Numbered from the stretch's first letter, positions 1 through 7,893 are shown. The stretch: 16,163 nucleotides of DNA from DYGX01 sp035325905 (GCA_035325905.1 DAOKYY010000087.1:1-16163), one strand, 5' to 3'. Numbers and translations are program-made. Notes: generated by a model from the sequence alone, not told the origin.

Positions 1-52
1 GGTTCCCCACACCGGGCCGATACGCCAATGACTTTCGATAGTTCACATGGCA

Positions 53-108
53 ATTAGCGATTAGCGGTTAGCAAGAGCAAAGAACCAAGAGCAAAGGACA
101 AAGGCAAA
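53..108. repeat. degenerate 7-bp tandem repeat, eight units
   Basis: Reading in steps of seven from 53 gives ATTAGCG, ATTAGCG, GTTAGCA, AGAGCAA, AGAACCA, AGAGCAA, AGGACAA, AGGCAAA. The first two units are identical, units 4 and 6 are identical, and the rest drift gradually. The array lies beyond the hairpin at the 3' end of the rnz operon, so on that transcript it is pyrimidine-rich (TTTGCCT, TTGTCCT, TTGCTCT and so on). Bases 1-52 show nothing I can interpret. Function unknown; it may be a slippage-derived tract or the U-rich part of a terminator. Confidence 0.6.
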
Positions 109-110
109 CC

Positions 111-139
111 GCCCGCGCATAGGTGAGCGTCACGCGGGC
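111..139 (-). terminator. hairpin after rnz followed by T-rich tract
   Basis: GCCCGCG (111-117) pairs with CGCGGGC (133-139), a perfect 7-bp GC stem with a 15-nt loop, starting 4 bases beyond the rnz stop codon in the direction of transcription. On the minus strand the stem is followed by GGTTTGCCTTTGTCCTTTG, which is T-rich though interrupted. This fits an intrinsic terminator for the glycosyltransferase-rtcA-rnz operon. The long loop and broken T-run keep confidence moderate. Confidence 0.5.
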
Positions 140-142
140 CGC

Positions 143-1162
143 CTACAACTCTTCCAATGGCATGATTTCGGGGCCGTAGAGGTGCGGGCTGTCGTCATCT
201 TCCTCGATGGGCGGGGCGCTGCTGTCGATCTTCTGCGCCGGGCGGCCTTTGGCGATCAGAAAACGGTCAAAATCACGCACGACGAAGGCGTGCGGGTGGT
301 GCTGCTCCGCCTCGCGGATCATGTCCCGCTCGCGATAACGGCGCGAGACGTGCGTGATCAGCACCGTGCCAACGCCCATTTCGCTGGCGAAGCGCGCCGC
401 CTGCCCGACCGTCAGGTGCCCGAAGGCTCCGGCCATGTCGGCGTCGACATCCAGATATGTGCCTTCGATGACCAGGGTGTGCGCCCCGCGCACCGCCGCG
501 CGCACTGGCTCGTCGAATGCGCCGATGTCACCAATGTAGACCAGCTTCGCGCCGGGCACGTCCGGCCCCAGCACGTCATCCGGCGCGATCACGCGGCCAT
601 CCGCCAGCCGGACCGACTCTCCGCGCACCAGCCGCGCCCGCTCCGGCCCGGCCGGGACGCCGAGCGCCTGGGCGCGCTCGACCAGGAACGGGCGCCGCGA
701 TTTTTCGGTGAACGCGAAGCCGAAGTTGTCGCGCCCCCGGTGCTGGACCGGAAAAGCAGACACGCTGTAGTCGCGGTCTTCGAACAGCACGCCCGGCTTG
801 AGGTCGAACAGGTGCAGCGGCATGGGCGGCGGCGCGCCGCGCAGCACAACCGTATGGATCAGGTCCTGCACGCGGTCGAGCGTCCACGTCCCGCCCCAGA
901 TTTCCAGCTCGTGCAGGCTCTCCCAGCGCATCAGCGTGCTGAGCAGCCCGGCCAGGCCCAGAATATGATCGAGGTGGCCGTGTGTCAGCAGCACGCGGTT
1001 GAGACGCTTGAACCCGATTCCGCTGCGTAGAATCTGGCGCTGAGTGCCCTCGCCGCAATCGATCAGGAAGCGCTGATCCTTGACCATGACGACCTGCGCG
1101 GACAGCCCCCGGTGAATCGAGGGCGCGCTGGCGGATGTCCCTAAGAAGACGATTTCGAACAT
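143..1162 (-). CDS. rnz: ribonuclease Z (tRNA 3'-processing endonuclease)
   Basis: The 339-residue product is a metallo-beta-lactamase-fold endonuclease of the RNase Z family, which cleaves tRNA precursors 3' of the discriminator base in the cytoplasm. The N-terminus has the family form (FLGTSASAP, then DCGEGTQRQ near 35-43). The metal ligands are visible: HGHLDH at 61-66 (HxHxDH), His141, Asp212 in YIGD, and His271 in THVSRR; GHLT at 248-251 sits where the family has its HST motif. Length is normal for the long bacterial form. An acidic tail (EEDDD near 320) follows the fold. ATG start; no clear Shine-Dalgarno precedes it, which suits translation downstream of rtcA, 51 bp upstream on the same strand. 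Stop is TAG. Identification is firm; a generic beta-lactamase-fold hydrolase is unlikely given the combined motifs. Confidence 0.93.
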   Translation of the reverse strand: MFEIVFLGTSASAPSIHRGLSAQVVMVKDQRFLIDCGEGTQRQILRSGIGFKRLNRVLLTHGHLDHILGLAGLLSTLMRWESLHELEIWGGTWTLDRVQDLIHTVVLRGAPPPMPLHLFDLKPGVLFEDRDYSVSAFPVQHRGRDNFGFAFTEKSRRPFLVERAQALGVPAGPERARLVRGESVRLADGRVIAPDDVLGPDVPGAKLVYIGDIGAFDEPVRAAVRGAHTLVIEGTYLDVDADMAGAFGHLTVGQAARFASEMGVGTVLITHVSRRYRERDMIREAEQHHPHAFVVRDFDRFLIAKGRPAQKIDSSAPPIEEDDDSPHLYGPEIMPLEEL

Positions 1163-1213
1163 AGTGTGTGGGAACGCCGCGCGCCCGGCGCGGGCCGTCC
1201 CATCCTGCCCCCT

Positions 1214-2245
1214 CTATTGGCTGTCCACCGTCACCAGTTGCCGCGCGTCATCAATCGCGATCCGGCGGTCGAGGAAGGCGCGCACGACCTCGATATTCGT
1301 CCGCAGGTGGCGCGTGATCGCGCTGGTCGAGACGACGCTCGGCCCCTCGGCCAGCGCCAGCGGCAGGATCAGCTGGTCCATCAGGCGCTCGTCGACCGCC
1401 GCGCCGCTGTCGTGAAAGATCAGCAGGGGCGTTACGGCGCGCTCGGCCACTTCCTCGGACGGCATGCCGCGCCGCCCCAGCACGCCAAACCCGGCGCGCC
1501 CGTTTTCGTATTCCGCCGCCAAAAAGATCCCCGCGCCGGTGCTGACGCTGCGCGTGCGCAGCGGGCGAATGTCCAGCGGGACGTCGATCGCCTCAATCGC
1601 GTCGAGCAGGTTGATCGCGCGGTTCGCCATACGCTGCGGGATATGCGACGGCAAGTTACAGCCGACCGCCGTCCCCAGGATGCGCTCCAGCGGGCCGCGC
1701 TCAATCAACCGCTGGCTCTGCGGGCGAGCGCCGCCTTTCAAGTAGACGGTCAGCATCCCCCCGCCTTCGGGCGCAAAGCCGTAGCTGTCCATGTAAATCT
1801 CAACGTCGATGCCCATGCGCAACAGCATCGGCGCGTAGACATCGCGCAGGTAGTGCCCTGACGGGCTGTTCGGGACGTGCGTCCCGCCGTACAGCTTAAG
1901 CTGCGTCTCACCCGTCGCCAGCGCCAGCGGCAGGATCACCGCCTGCGCCACCAAGCAGGCCGATCCCGCCGTGCCAACGCCCCATTCGTACTCCCCGGCG
2001 CGCACCGCCGCGCCCGGCTCGAACGTCAGCCGGTCGGACCCTACCTCGACGCCGCTCGTCTTCGCCCGGCAGATCGCGGCGACCGCCTCGACCGCGGTCA
2101 CGTGCTGCGGGCGCAGACCGGCGTTTTCGCGCCCAGCGCGAACCCGCGTGATCTCGACCGGCCGGCCTGTGATGGCGCTTAGCGTCACGGCGGTACGGAC
2201 GATCTGCCCGCCGCCTTCGCCCTGACTGCCGTCAAGCGTGATCAC
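1214..2245 (-). CDS. rtcA: RNA 3'-terminal phosphate cyclase
   Basis: The 343-residue product matches RtcA, which uses ATP to convert an RNA 3'-phosphate to a 2',3'-cyclic phosphate through a covalent histidine-AMP intermediate. Visible signatures are GSQGEGGGQIVR at 6-17, the GRENAGLRPQH segment near 38-48, GTAGSACLVAQ near 91-101, and a C-terminal ITRHLRTN block whose His313 corresponds to the known nucleophile (His309 in E. coli RtcA, from memory). The expected APEGGG motif lies near 158-163. Length is standard. The start is GTG, chosen because AGGAG stands 8 bases upstream. The gene lies between a glycosyltransferase gene (68 bp upstream) and rnz (51 bp downstream), all on the minus strand. 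Neither RtcB nor the RtcR regulator is in the window, so this is not the enterobacterial rtcBA arrangement. Confidence 0.93.
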   Translation of the reverse strand: MITLDGSQGEGGGQIVRTAVTLSAITGRPVEITRVRAGRENAGLRPQHVTAVEAVAAICRAKTSGVEVGSDRLTFEPGAAVRAGEYEWGVGTAGSACLVAQAVILPLALATGETQLKLYGGTHVPNSPSGHYLRDVYAPMLLRMGIDVEIYMDSYGFAPEGGGMLTVYLKGGARPQSQRLIERGPLERILGTAVGCNLPSHIPQRMANRAINLLDAIEAIDVPLDIRPLRTRSVSTGAGIFLAAEYENGRAGFGVLGRRGMPSEEVAERAVTPLLIFHDSGAAVDERLMDQLILPLALAEGPSVVSTSAITRHLRTNIEVVRAFLDRRIAIDDARQLVTVDSQ

Positions 2246-2313
2246 ACTATGCGCTCCTATCGGCTCGTGTTTCGTTACGGTCGCGCGGCGAAGCCCAAGC
2301 GCGAGGCGGCCGC

Positions 2314-4431
2314 TCAGGGCGAGCTATCCTCGCTCGCGGCGCCCTCTGCCTCGCCAGGCAGCTTCAGCGTGATAGCGCCGAGGCTGAGACGGTCCCCCCG
2401 CCGCGCGCCGGTCACGGGATCGAGCACGCCCAGGCGGTTGAACACGTTCCCCTGATAAGCGCCGATCACCAGCGCGTACTCGCCGGGATCCAGATCGTCC
2501 CGCATATAGATGTATAGCACCTGCGCGAAGAAATCGCGGTTGCGCAGCGTGTCGGCCATCACATCCAGCGAGTTCGACTCAGCCCACGGCTCCACCAGCG
2601 GGACTTTCTGGCCGGTCGCGGGATCATCCCAATAATCGACCAGGTGCGCGAAGATCCCCACGTCGGGCGGCAGCTCGCCATCCACGCGCCAGTACGTGAC
2701 CAGCACGATCGGCGTCCCGCCCGGCGGACGCTCGCGCGGGAACAGGTCGTATCCGGCGAACGTCAGGTTTTGCTCCAGCTTGACGGCCAGCGGCGCGCGG
2801 GTCAGCGCGGGGGTGGCCTGCTCCACGAAATACGTCTCGGCAAGCTGGCCCCACGCGTAGCCGCCGGCGTCCATGATACGCCCCTCGACATCGACGCGCA
2901 GCACGGTCCCTTCCGGCAGCCCCGGCGCCCGGATCGGCGTCGCCTCGTCGAGCCACGCCTTCAGCTCCGGCCGCATGACTTCCGGCCCGCGCTCGCTGCC
3001 GTAGATGAAGCGCATCGGCGTGCCCGCGTTGACAAAGATCAGCCCGGTCTCGCAGTCCGAGTGCCGGATCTCGCCCCCTTCGCGGTGCATCATCAGGCTG
3101 AGCCTCTGGCGCGCGGTCAGCCCGACCTCATTCGCGCCGCGCAACGGGTGCGTGCAGACCGAGACCGGTATTCCGTCCGGCGTGCGGTCGAGATAGGCGG
3201 CCACCGCGCCGAGGTGCGCGTCATAGGCGGCGGCGACCTCCGGGTGATCGCGCCAGGAGCGGAACAGCCGGTAGGCTGTGATCGCGGTGTTCGCCACCAG
3301 CGCGACCACCAGCAGCAGGCTGACCGTCTGCCACGCGTTCGACCAGCCGCGCCCGCGCAATGACCGGCTGAGCACCGCCGCGCCGACGCCGGGGAAGATC
3401 AACACGGCCGGAAGCGCCACCAGGTTCGCGCCGAAACTCGGCTCGCGGCGCACCCAGGTATCGGTCAGCAGACCGGCGGCCAGCGCCAGCAGCAGCAAGA
3501 CATAGCGCGGCTCGCGCCAGCGGCGCAGACCCTCGATTACGCCGATGATCAGCAGGATCGCCAGCAGCGGGCCGAGCAGCGGCGTCTCCGGCAGGTTGCG
3601 CGTCACCGTCGCGTCGCCGTGCCACACCACCCCGCCGATCGCCCGCAGCGCCCCGTCGATCACATCCCCCACGGACTGAGGCCGCTCCAGCCAGACCGTG
3701 TAAGGCTCGCTGGTGCTCGGCTCGCGGACGGTCGAGATCAGGTAGGGCACGGCGACCACGGTCGCCATCACAATCGCGAACGCCATCGCGCGCCACACCC
3801 GGCGCGCCAGCGGCTGGTCGGTCAGCAGCAGGTGCGCGAAGAACAGCGCGCCCAGCGGTCCAAGCACCAGTGCGGAATAGTGCAGATAGCCAGACAGCCC
3901 GAACAGCACGCCCAGCAGCGCGAAGGTGAGCGTGTCCGGCATCCGAAAACGGACCTCGCGGTACAGGTTGAAGGCCCGCGCCAGCGCGAGCAGCACCAGC
4001 GCGACATACCACGGGACCAGCGTTTCGGGCGCCGCCGTGCGCGCCAGCAAGATCGCCTGCAAGTTCACCGCGCCCAGTCCTAGCGCGACCAGCGCGACCG
4101 GCGGCCCAAACAACCGCCGCGCCAGCGCGTAGACCAGCGCCAGGCCGACCAGCCCGGCCCACAGTGAGAACATCCGGTATCCGAGCAGGCCATCGCCCAC
4201 CAGCGACACCGCGACCGCGTTGCCCAGCGGGTACAGCCCGGCCCGTCCCACGCCGTCGCCGACCTGGTAATGGATCGCGATGTGCCCCTGGCGAATCGTC
4301 TCCGTCATGCGGATGTTCGCCAGCTCGTCGGTATTGAAGCCGGGCGGCAGGTGAGTCAGGTCCCAGCCCCGCAGCACCGCCGCCAGCAGAAGCAGCCCCA
4401 CGATCAGAAAAGTCTCTTGTCTGCGATTCAA
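2314..4431 (-). CDS. polytopic GT-C/GT39-like glycosyltransferase
   Basis: The 705-residue product has a first membrane segment at about 8-20, then an extracytoplasmic loop with the acidic pair Asp35-Glu36 (GFNTDELANI). This is the position of the DE/DD catalytic motif in GT-C (PMT/ArnT, GT39-like) enzymes, which move sugars from lipid-phosphate carriers outside the membrane. About nine to eleven hydrophobic segments follow up to roughly residue 410. A soluble C-terminal region of some 280 residues resembles the beta-rich domain often seen on such proteins in Chloroflexota (inference). The reading frame stays open further upstream, but the TTG at 4431 has AGGAG at 4437-4441 with a 5-base gap and begins LNRRQETFLIV, so I chose it. 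A promoter lies about 100 bp upstream. Donor and acceptor cannot be read from the sequence. Confidence 0.75.
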   Translation of the reverse strand: MNRRQETFLIVGLLLLAAVLRGWDLTHLPPGFNTDELANIRMTETIRQGHIAIHYQVGDGVGRAGLYPLGNAVAVSLVGDGLLGYRMFSLWAGLVGLALVYALARRLFGPPVALVALGLGAVNLQAILLARTAAPETLVPWYVALVLLALARAFNLYREVRFRMPDTLTFALLGVLFGLSGYLHYSALVLGPLGALFFAHLLLTDQPLARRVWRAMAFAIVMATVVAVPYLISTVREPSTSEPYTVWLERPQSVGDVIDGALRAIGGVVWHGDATVTRNLPETPLLGPLLAILLIIGVIEGLRRWREPRYVLLLLALAAGLLTDTWVRREPSFGANLVALPAVLIFPGVGAAVLSRSLRGRGWSNAWQTVSLLLVVALVANTAITAYRLFRSWRDHPEVAAAYDAHLGAVAAYLDRTPDGIPVSVCTHPLRGANEVGLTARQRLSLMMHREGGEIRHSDCETGLIFVNAGTPMRFIYGSERGPEVMRPELKAWLDEATPIRAPGLPEGTVLRVDVEGRIMDAGGYAWGQLAETYFVEQATPALTRAPLAVKLEQNLTFAGYDLFPRERPPGGTPIVLVTYWRVDGELPPDVGIFAHLVDYWDDPATGQKVPLVEPWAESNSLDVMADTLRNRDFFAQVLYIYMRDDLDPGEYALVIGAYQGNVFNRLGVLDPVTGARRGDRLSLGAITLKLPGEAEGAASEDSSP

Positions 4432-4535
4432 GGTAGCTCCTGGTCGGACGCGGACGCCAGAGCGCGCCGCGCCTCGGGATATCGCTCGTTGCCAGCCAGC
4501 GCGCACCCCACACCCGCGCGCCGCGCTGCCGCGAC

Positions 4536-4564
4536 ATTGTAACACGCCCGGCGGCGCGGTTGAA
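4536..4564 (-). promoter_or_regulatory. candidate sigma-70 promoter for the glycosyltransferase-rtcA-rnz operon
   Basis: On the minus strand TTCAAC (4559-4564) and TACAAT (4536-4541) are 17 bp apart. The -10 matches TATAAT at five of six positions; the -35 matches weakly. Transcription would begin near 4529, leaving about 98 nt of leader before the TTG start. It is back-to-back with a plus-strand promoter at 4578-4607. Confidence 0.45.
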
Positions 4565-4577
4565 ACCGGCAAAGGGA

Positions 4578-4607
4578 TTGCCAGCCCGCGCGAAGGCCGT
4601 GGATAAT
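4578..4607 (+). promoter_or_regulatory. strong sigma-70-like promoter before the CPBP remnant
   Basis: TTGCCA (4578-4583) and GATAAT (4602-4607) are separated by 18 bp, and each matches its consensus at five of six positions. It points at the decayed CPBP gene, whose ATG is about 70 bases downstream of the expected start of transcription. An intact promoter in front of a broken gene suggests recent inactivation. Confidence 0.5.
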
Positions 4608-4684
4608 GGGAAAACGAATTTCGCTGATGGATATAAGGCTAATACCGGAAGGTGAAGGCGGCACACGAGTCCGGAGCCAGAGAG

Positions 4685-4937
4685 ATGCCTTCTGACACGC
4701 CGCGCGACCGGCTGCCCCGGCAATACTTCCTGCTGGTGTACGGGCCACGCCACCGGCAAGAGCGTTCTGGCCGCTAGCCTGGTTCACATCGCCGACAATG
4801 TGAGCTGATCGCTGTTTCCCAACGGCGGCTCTCACCTCGACCCCTGGGGCCTCGTAGCGTGGCCGCTAGTTCTCGTCATCGCGGCCGGGCGCGGACCCAG
4901 CGTGTTCTCCCGCATCCGGCGGCTGATGCACGCCTAG
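4685..4937 (+). pseudogene. decayed CPBP-family intramembrane protease, middle deleted
   Basis: An ATG at 4685, with GGAG 8 bases upstream, opens a frame reading MPSDTPRDRLPRQYFLLVYG, which looks like the N-terminus and first membrane segment of a CPBP (CAAX-protease-like) protein. Near 4742-4745 homology-like sequence shifts to another frame, GHATGKSVLAASLVHIADNVS, then TGA at 4806-4808, then SLFPNGGSHLDPWG and a hydrophobic segment ending RRLMHA with TAG at 4935-4937. HIADN fits CPBP motif HxxxN, and TGA falls where I would expect Trp (NVSWSLFP), a one-base change from TGG. The EExxxR and FxxxH motifs of the family are absent, so the central part appears deleted. The assignment is from remembered family patterns. 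Other genes here end in TGA, so read-through recoding is unlikely. Confidence 0.6.
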
Positions 4938-4955
4938 CGCCGGTCCACGCGCTGG

Positions 4956-6251
4956 CTATTGTGGATTGCACGGCAGCACAGTCGGGATTTGCAGCGCCTC
5001 CGGCGAGCCAGGGTCGCGCGCCGGAATCACCGTGTCGCCGCAGACCTTCTCCATGTTCGCCAGGTCGAAGTACGCCTGACGGTACTGCGGCGGGTAGCCG
5101 GGCGTGTTGAGCGCCCACCAGAACTGCTCGTCGTCCCCGGTCCAGTCCATGTCCGCCATGTAGATCGTGACCATCAGCCCGACCCAGGGCCGCCAGTGCT
5201 CCGCCGCCCAGCGATACGCGCCGACCAGATACTTCGCCTGCGTCGCCTCGTCCACCGCATGCCAGGCGTAGATCACGTCCGGGCGGGGATCGGTCGTCCA
5301 GCCGACTTCGAGCAGCGCCATCTGCTTGGCCGCGTCGCCCTGCTCAACCATGATCGCGCGGATGTCTTCGACGTGCCGGAACGCCATCCAGCGGTGGCCC
5401 CGCGCAGCGGCGACCTCCTCCGGCGACACGTCCGGCGGGTCGGCGTAACCGGGCGCGTTCATGCCCAGCACGTCGAAATAGGGCGACGCGCCCGCCGCGT
5501 ACATCGCGCGCAGATAGTCCACGTCGGGCATGGCATCCGGCATCGGGCCGCCGGTCGGCGCCAGCCCGGCCGAGATGACGATCGCGTCCGGGTCGGCGGC
5601 GCGGATCGCCTCGCTGCACGCGCGCAGCAGCTTGACGTATCCGGCGGCGTCCGGCGTGTGGTCGTACCACTCCACCCGCAGGTTTGGCTCGTTCCACACC
5701 TGATAGCCCGCGATCCGGCCCTGGTAGCGGCCCGCGACCGCGCCGCAATACTCCGCCCACGCGTCGAGATCAATCGGCGCGTCGTCGGGCGCGTCCAGCG
5801 GGCGGACCGCCCAATCCGGCGCGCCATCGATCCGCGCGACCACTTCCAGCCCGCGATCCTCGACCTCGTCCACCACGGCATCGGCCTGCTGCCAGTGCCA
5901 CTCGCCTTGCGCTGGCTCGATGTCCAGCCACGCGAACCGCTGCTTGACATGCGTGAAGTTCATCAGCTTCACCATGTCCAGGTCGAAGGTGCGCGCGGTC
6001 GGGTTCCACCACAGAAAGGTGTGGATGCCATACGTCAGCGAGGGAAAGGGCGGATCGGTCACGGCGTCCGGCGCGAGATCGGTCGGGATCGGCGGCGGAG
6101 TGCCCGGCGCGGGCGGCTCGTCCTGGCGCCCGGTCCACCACACGTCGAGCGCGGCTGCTCCGAGCGCGATCACGACCAGCGCAGCGGCAAGCGCCGGCTG
6201 CCAGCGGAAGCGGCGGGCGGCAGCCGGACCGGGCGGGCGGGATGCGGTCAA
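4956..6251 (-). CDS. membrane-anchored clan GH-A glycoside hydrolase (paralogue A)
   Basis: The 431-residue product has a basic N-terminus, one membrane segment at about 20-37, a Pro-rich linker and a TIM-barrel catalytic domain outside the cell. Clan GH-A hallmarks are visible: QVWNEPN with acid/base Glu188, and ALLEVGWT with nucleophile Glu315 at the expected later strand. It resembles GH5/GH39-like proteins; the substrate is unknown. Compared with its two neighbours it has GMNAPGY where they have GAHHN or GAHYN, so a His common in that strand is missing. I prefer the TTG at 6251 (GAGGAG at 6262-6267, gap of 10) over a TTG at 6293, which lacks a ribosome site and abuts a hairpin. Two Cys near the C-terminus (404 and 428) could form a disulfide. 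It is the last of three tandem paralogues. Confidence 0.72.
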   Translation of the reverse strand: MTASRPPGPAAARRFRWQPALAAALVVIALGAAALDVWWTGRQDEPPAPGTPPPIPTDLAPDAVTDPPFPSLTYGIHTFLWWNPTARTFDLDMVKLMNFTHVKQRFAWLDIEPAQGEWHWQQADAVVDEVEDRGLEVVARIDGAPDWAVRPLDAPDDAPIDLDAWAEYCGAVAGRYQGRIAGYQVWNEPNLRVEWYDHTPDAAGYVKLLRACSEAIRAADPDAIVISAGLAPTGGPMPDAMPDVDYLRAMYAAGASPYFDVLGMNAPGYADPPDVSPEEVAAARGHRWMAFRHVEDIRAIMVEQGDAAKQMALLEVGWTTDPRPDVIYAWHAVDEATQAKYLVGAYRWAAEHWRPWVGLMVTIYMADMDWTGDDEQFWWALNTPGYPPQYRQAYFDLANMEKVCGDTVIPARDPGSPEALQIPTVLPCNPQ

Positions 6252-6297
6252 CGGTCGAACACTCCTCAAGTACGGCAGGTTATGTCGCGGCAACAGC

Positions 6298-6318
6298 GGG
6301 CGGGCACACGGCCCGCCC
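6298..6318 (-). terminator. GC hairpin between GH-A paralogues
   Basis: GGGCGGGC (6298-6305) pairs with GCCCGCCC (6311-6318) around a 5-nt loop, a perfect 8-bp stem. It lies 46 bases upstream of the chosen start of paralogue A. No T-run follows, so it may be a terminator, an RNA-stabilising element or part of the leader. Confidence 0.35.
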
Positions 6319-6347
6319 CTGAAGATACCTGATATCGCTCAACTGCT

Positions 6348-6370
6348 CAGGGCCAGGTGCGCTGGCCCTG
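6348..6370 (-). terminator. hairpin after the middle GH-A gene
   Basis: CAGGGCCAG (6348-6356) pairs perfectly with CTGGCCCTG (6362-6370) around a 5-nt loop, starting 8 bases beyond the stop codon of paralogue B. It lacks a T-run on the minus strand but is the most stable structure in this gap. Together with the hairpin at 6298-6318 it could limit transcription into paralogue A. Confidence 0.42.
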
Positions 6371-6378
6371 GACGGCGC

Positions 6379-7824
6379 CTATTGCTCCCGGAAATTATGC
6401 TCGGCGATCACGTCATACGCCGGGGACGTGCGCCACTCCGGCCGCAACAGCGAGTACGGCACGTTGTTATCCGTCGCATCCCAGCCCGCCTGCGGCCCGT
6501 AGTTCAGGTTCCAGATGAAGGCCAGCCAGACGAAGCCCCACTCGTCCATCAGCTCGATCGCCTCGCCGATGAACGCGGCCTGCTCGTCGAGCGTGTTGTC
6601 ACGGGCGAACTCGAAGTTCAGCGGCGTCCCAGCCAGGTCCTCAGACACCGCCCAGCCAAACTCGGTGATGCATAGCTTCTTGTCGCTGCCAGCCTGCTGA
6701 ATCTTCTGCGCGTAGCCGTTGAGCGTGCTGTAGAACGACCAGCTATGGTGCGGGTTGTCGAACGGGCCTCGGTAGACCGCCGTCGGATCGTTCGGGACGT
6801 TGTTCCAGGGCACGTTCGGGCCGATGTTGATGCCATTATGGTGTGCGCCGACGCAATCGGCGTAGTTCAGCACTCCGGCCTGGATCAACATGTCCATATA
6901 CACGAAATCGTCGTACGAGCCGATGCCGTCGTTCACGCCGGTCGGCGAGAGCGCCCCGCTGATCACGATGATATTGGGATCGACGGCCTTGATCGCGGTG
7001 CGCGCCGCCTGGAGCAGCGTCACGTAGTTGCGCGCGTTGAGGCCATGAGCGGATTTCCACTCACGAATGAGATTCATCTCATTCCACACTTCGACCGCGT
7101 GGATCTTGCCCTTATAGCGCGTCAGAAGCTGCGTCAGGAAGCCCGCGAAGACCTGCGGGTCTGCGGGGGGACCATCCTCATTCTCACCGAGAACCACCCC
7201 AGGTTCAAGCGCCCAGTCCGGCGTAGCGAGCACGCTCGCCATGACCTTGATACCGTATTCCTCGGCCAGATCGAGCGTCACGTCAAGCATTCCCCAGTCG
7301 TACTGGCCGGGCTGCGGCTCGATATCTTCCCACCGAATCTGCTGCTTGATCCAACCCAGCTTGAGCTTATCGCGGACCTCGCCCATCCAGATTTTGTACA
7401 CTTCGGGATCGGCGTTGGGCTGGACCTGGATGCCAAGCTGGAACTCTTCGGAAACCTCGTCGGCCTGGGCGGGAGCCACAGGCCGCGCCGGAGCCACGCC
7501 GCCGCGTGGCGTCGGAGAGGGTACGGGAGTCGCCGCCTGAGCCTGGGGCAGCGCCGCGACCGCCGCGCCCGTTGGCGTCAGCGCGCCGTCAAGCTCAGCC
7601 GGTGGCAGCGCCTCGTCGCCCGCCGACCGCTCGCCGTCGAGTTCCACCAGCGGCAGCGCCCCGGCGTCGGAATCGCCTCCACCCCCGCCGCCATTGTTGT
7701 TGACGAGTCCGGTCGCGTAGTAAATGCCCGCAAACGTCAGCGCGCCCATCAGCAATGTAATGCCCAGCCACGCCAGCACGAAACTCCTCAGTTGGCGCTG
7801 GCGAGCGACAGCAGATGCTTGCAT
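6379..7824 (-). CDS. membrane-anchored clan GH-A glycoside hydrolase (paralogue B)
   Basis: The 481-residue product has a membrane segment at about 14-38 with a short basic cytoplasmic start, then a low-complexity linker of some 90 residues (NNNGGGGGG at 42-50, later Ala/Pro/Thr-rich) and an external TIM-barrel domain from about 125. EVWNEMN carries the acid/base Glu249, and LCITEFGW carries nucleophile Glu388. GAHHN at 326-330 and the Trp-rich C-terminal strands fit clan GH-A (GH5/GH39-like). Substrate unknown. The start is the ATG at 7824, which has GGAGG at 7834-7838 with a 9-base gap and a TATAAT box 70 bases upstream; the longer open frame would run across that promoter. It is probably transcribed on its own and is followed by a 9-bp hairpin. 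Confidence 0.75.
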   Translation of the reverse strand: MQASAVARQRQLRSFVLAWLGITLLMGALTFAGIYYATGLVNNNGGGGGGDSDAGALPLVELDGERSAGDEALPPAELDGALTPTGAAVAALPQAQAATPVPSPTPRGGVAPARPVAPAQADEVSEEFQLGIQVQPNADPEVYKIWMGEVRDKLKLGWIKQQIRWEDIEPQPGQYDWGMLDVTLDLAEEYGIKVMASVLATPDWALEPGVVLGENEDGPPADPQVFAGFLTQLLTRYKGKIHAVEVWNEMNLIREWKSAHGLNARNYVTLLQAARTAIKAVDPNIIVISGALSPTGVNDGIGSYDDFVYMDMLIQAGVLNYADCVGAHHNGINIGPNVPWNNVPNDPTAVYRGPFDNPHHSWSFYSTLNGYAQKIQQAGSDKKLCITEFGWAVSEDLAGTPLNFEFARDNTLDEQAAFIGEAIELMDEWGFVWLAFIWNLNYGPQAGWDATDNNVPYSLLRPEWRTSPAYDVIAEHNFREQ

Positions 7825-7893
7825 AACGGTTGGCCTCCATGCTCGTTGGATGGTGGAGCACCCTGCCGCATCCCCTTCCGGCACGGTACCCTG

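Noticed and set aside
4743..4763. GHATGKS as a Walker A P-loop of an ATPase
   Set aside because: Only three residues separate the Gly from GKS, whereas GxxxxGK[ST] needs four, and the following HxxxN and SLFPN context fits a CPBP C-terminus better.
4806..4808. TGA read as Trp or selenocysteine in the CPBP remnant
   Set aside because: Genes here such as the methyltransferase and glycosyltransferase end in TGA, no selenocysteine element is visible, and the same gene also shows a frame change and missing motifs.
4959..6332. Long plus-strand open frame (457 codons) opposite GH-A paralogue A, and a similar 525-codon frame at 6745-8322
   Set aside because: Both are Arg/His/Pro-rich frames antisense to genes with clear catalytic motifs; such frames are expected in GC-rich DNA and carry no recognisable domain.
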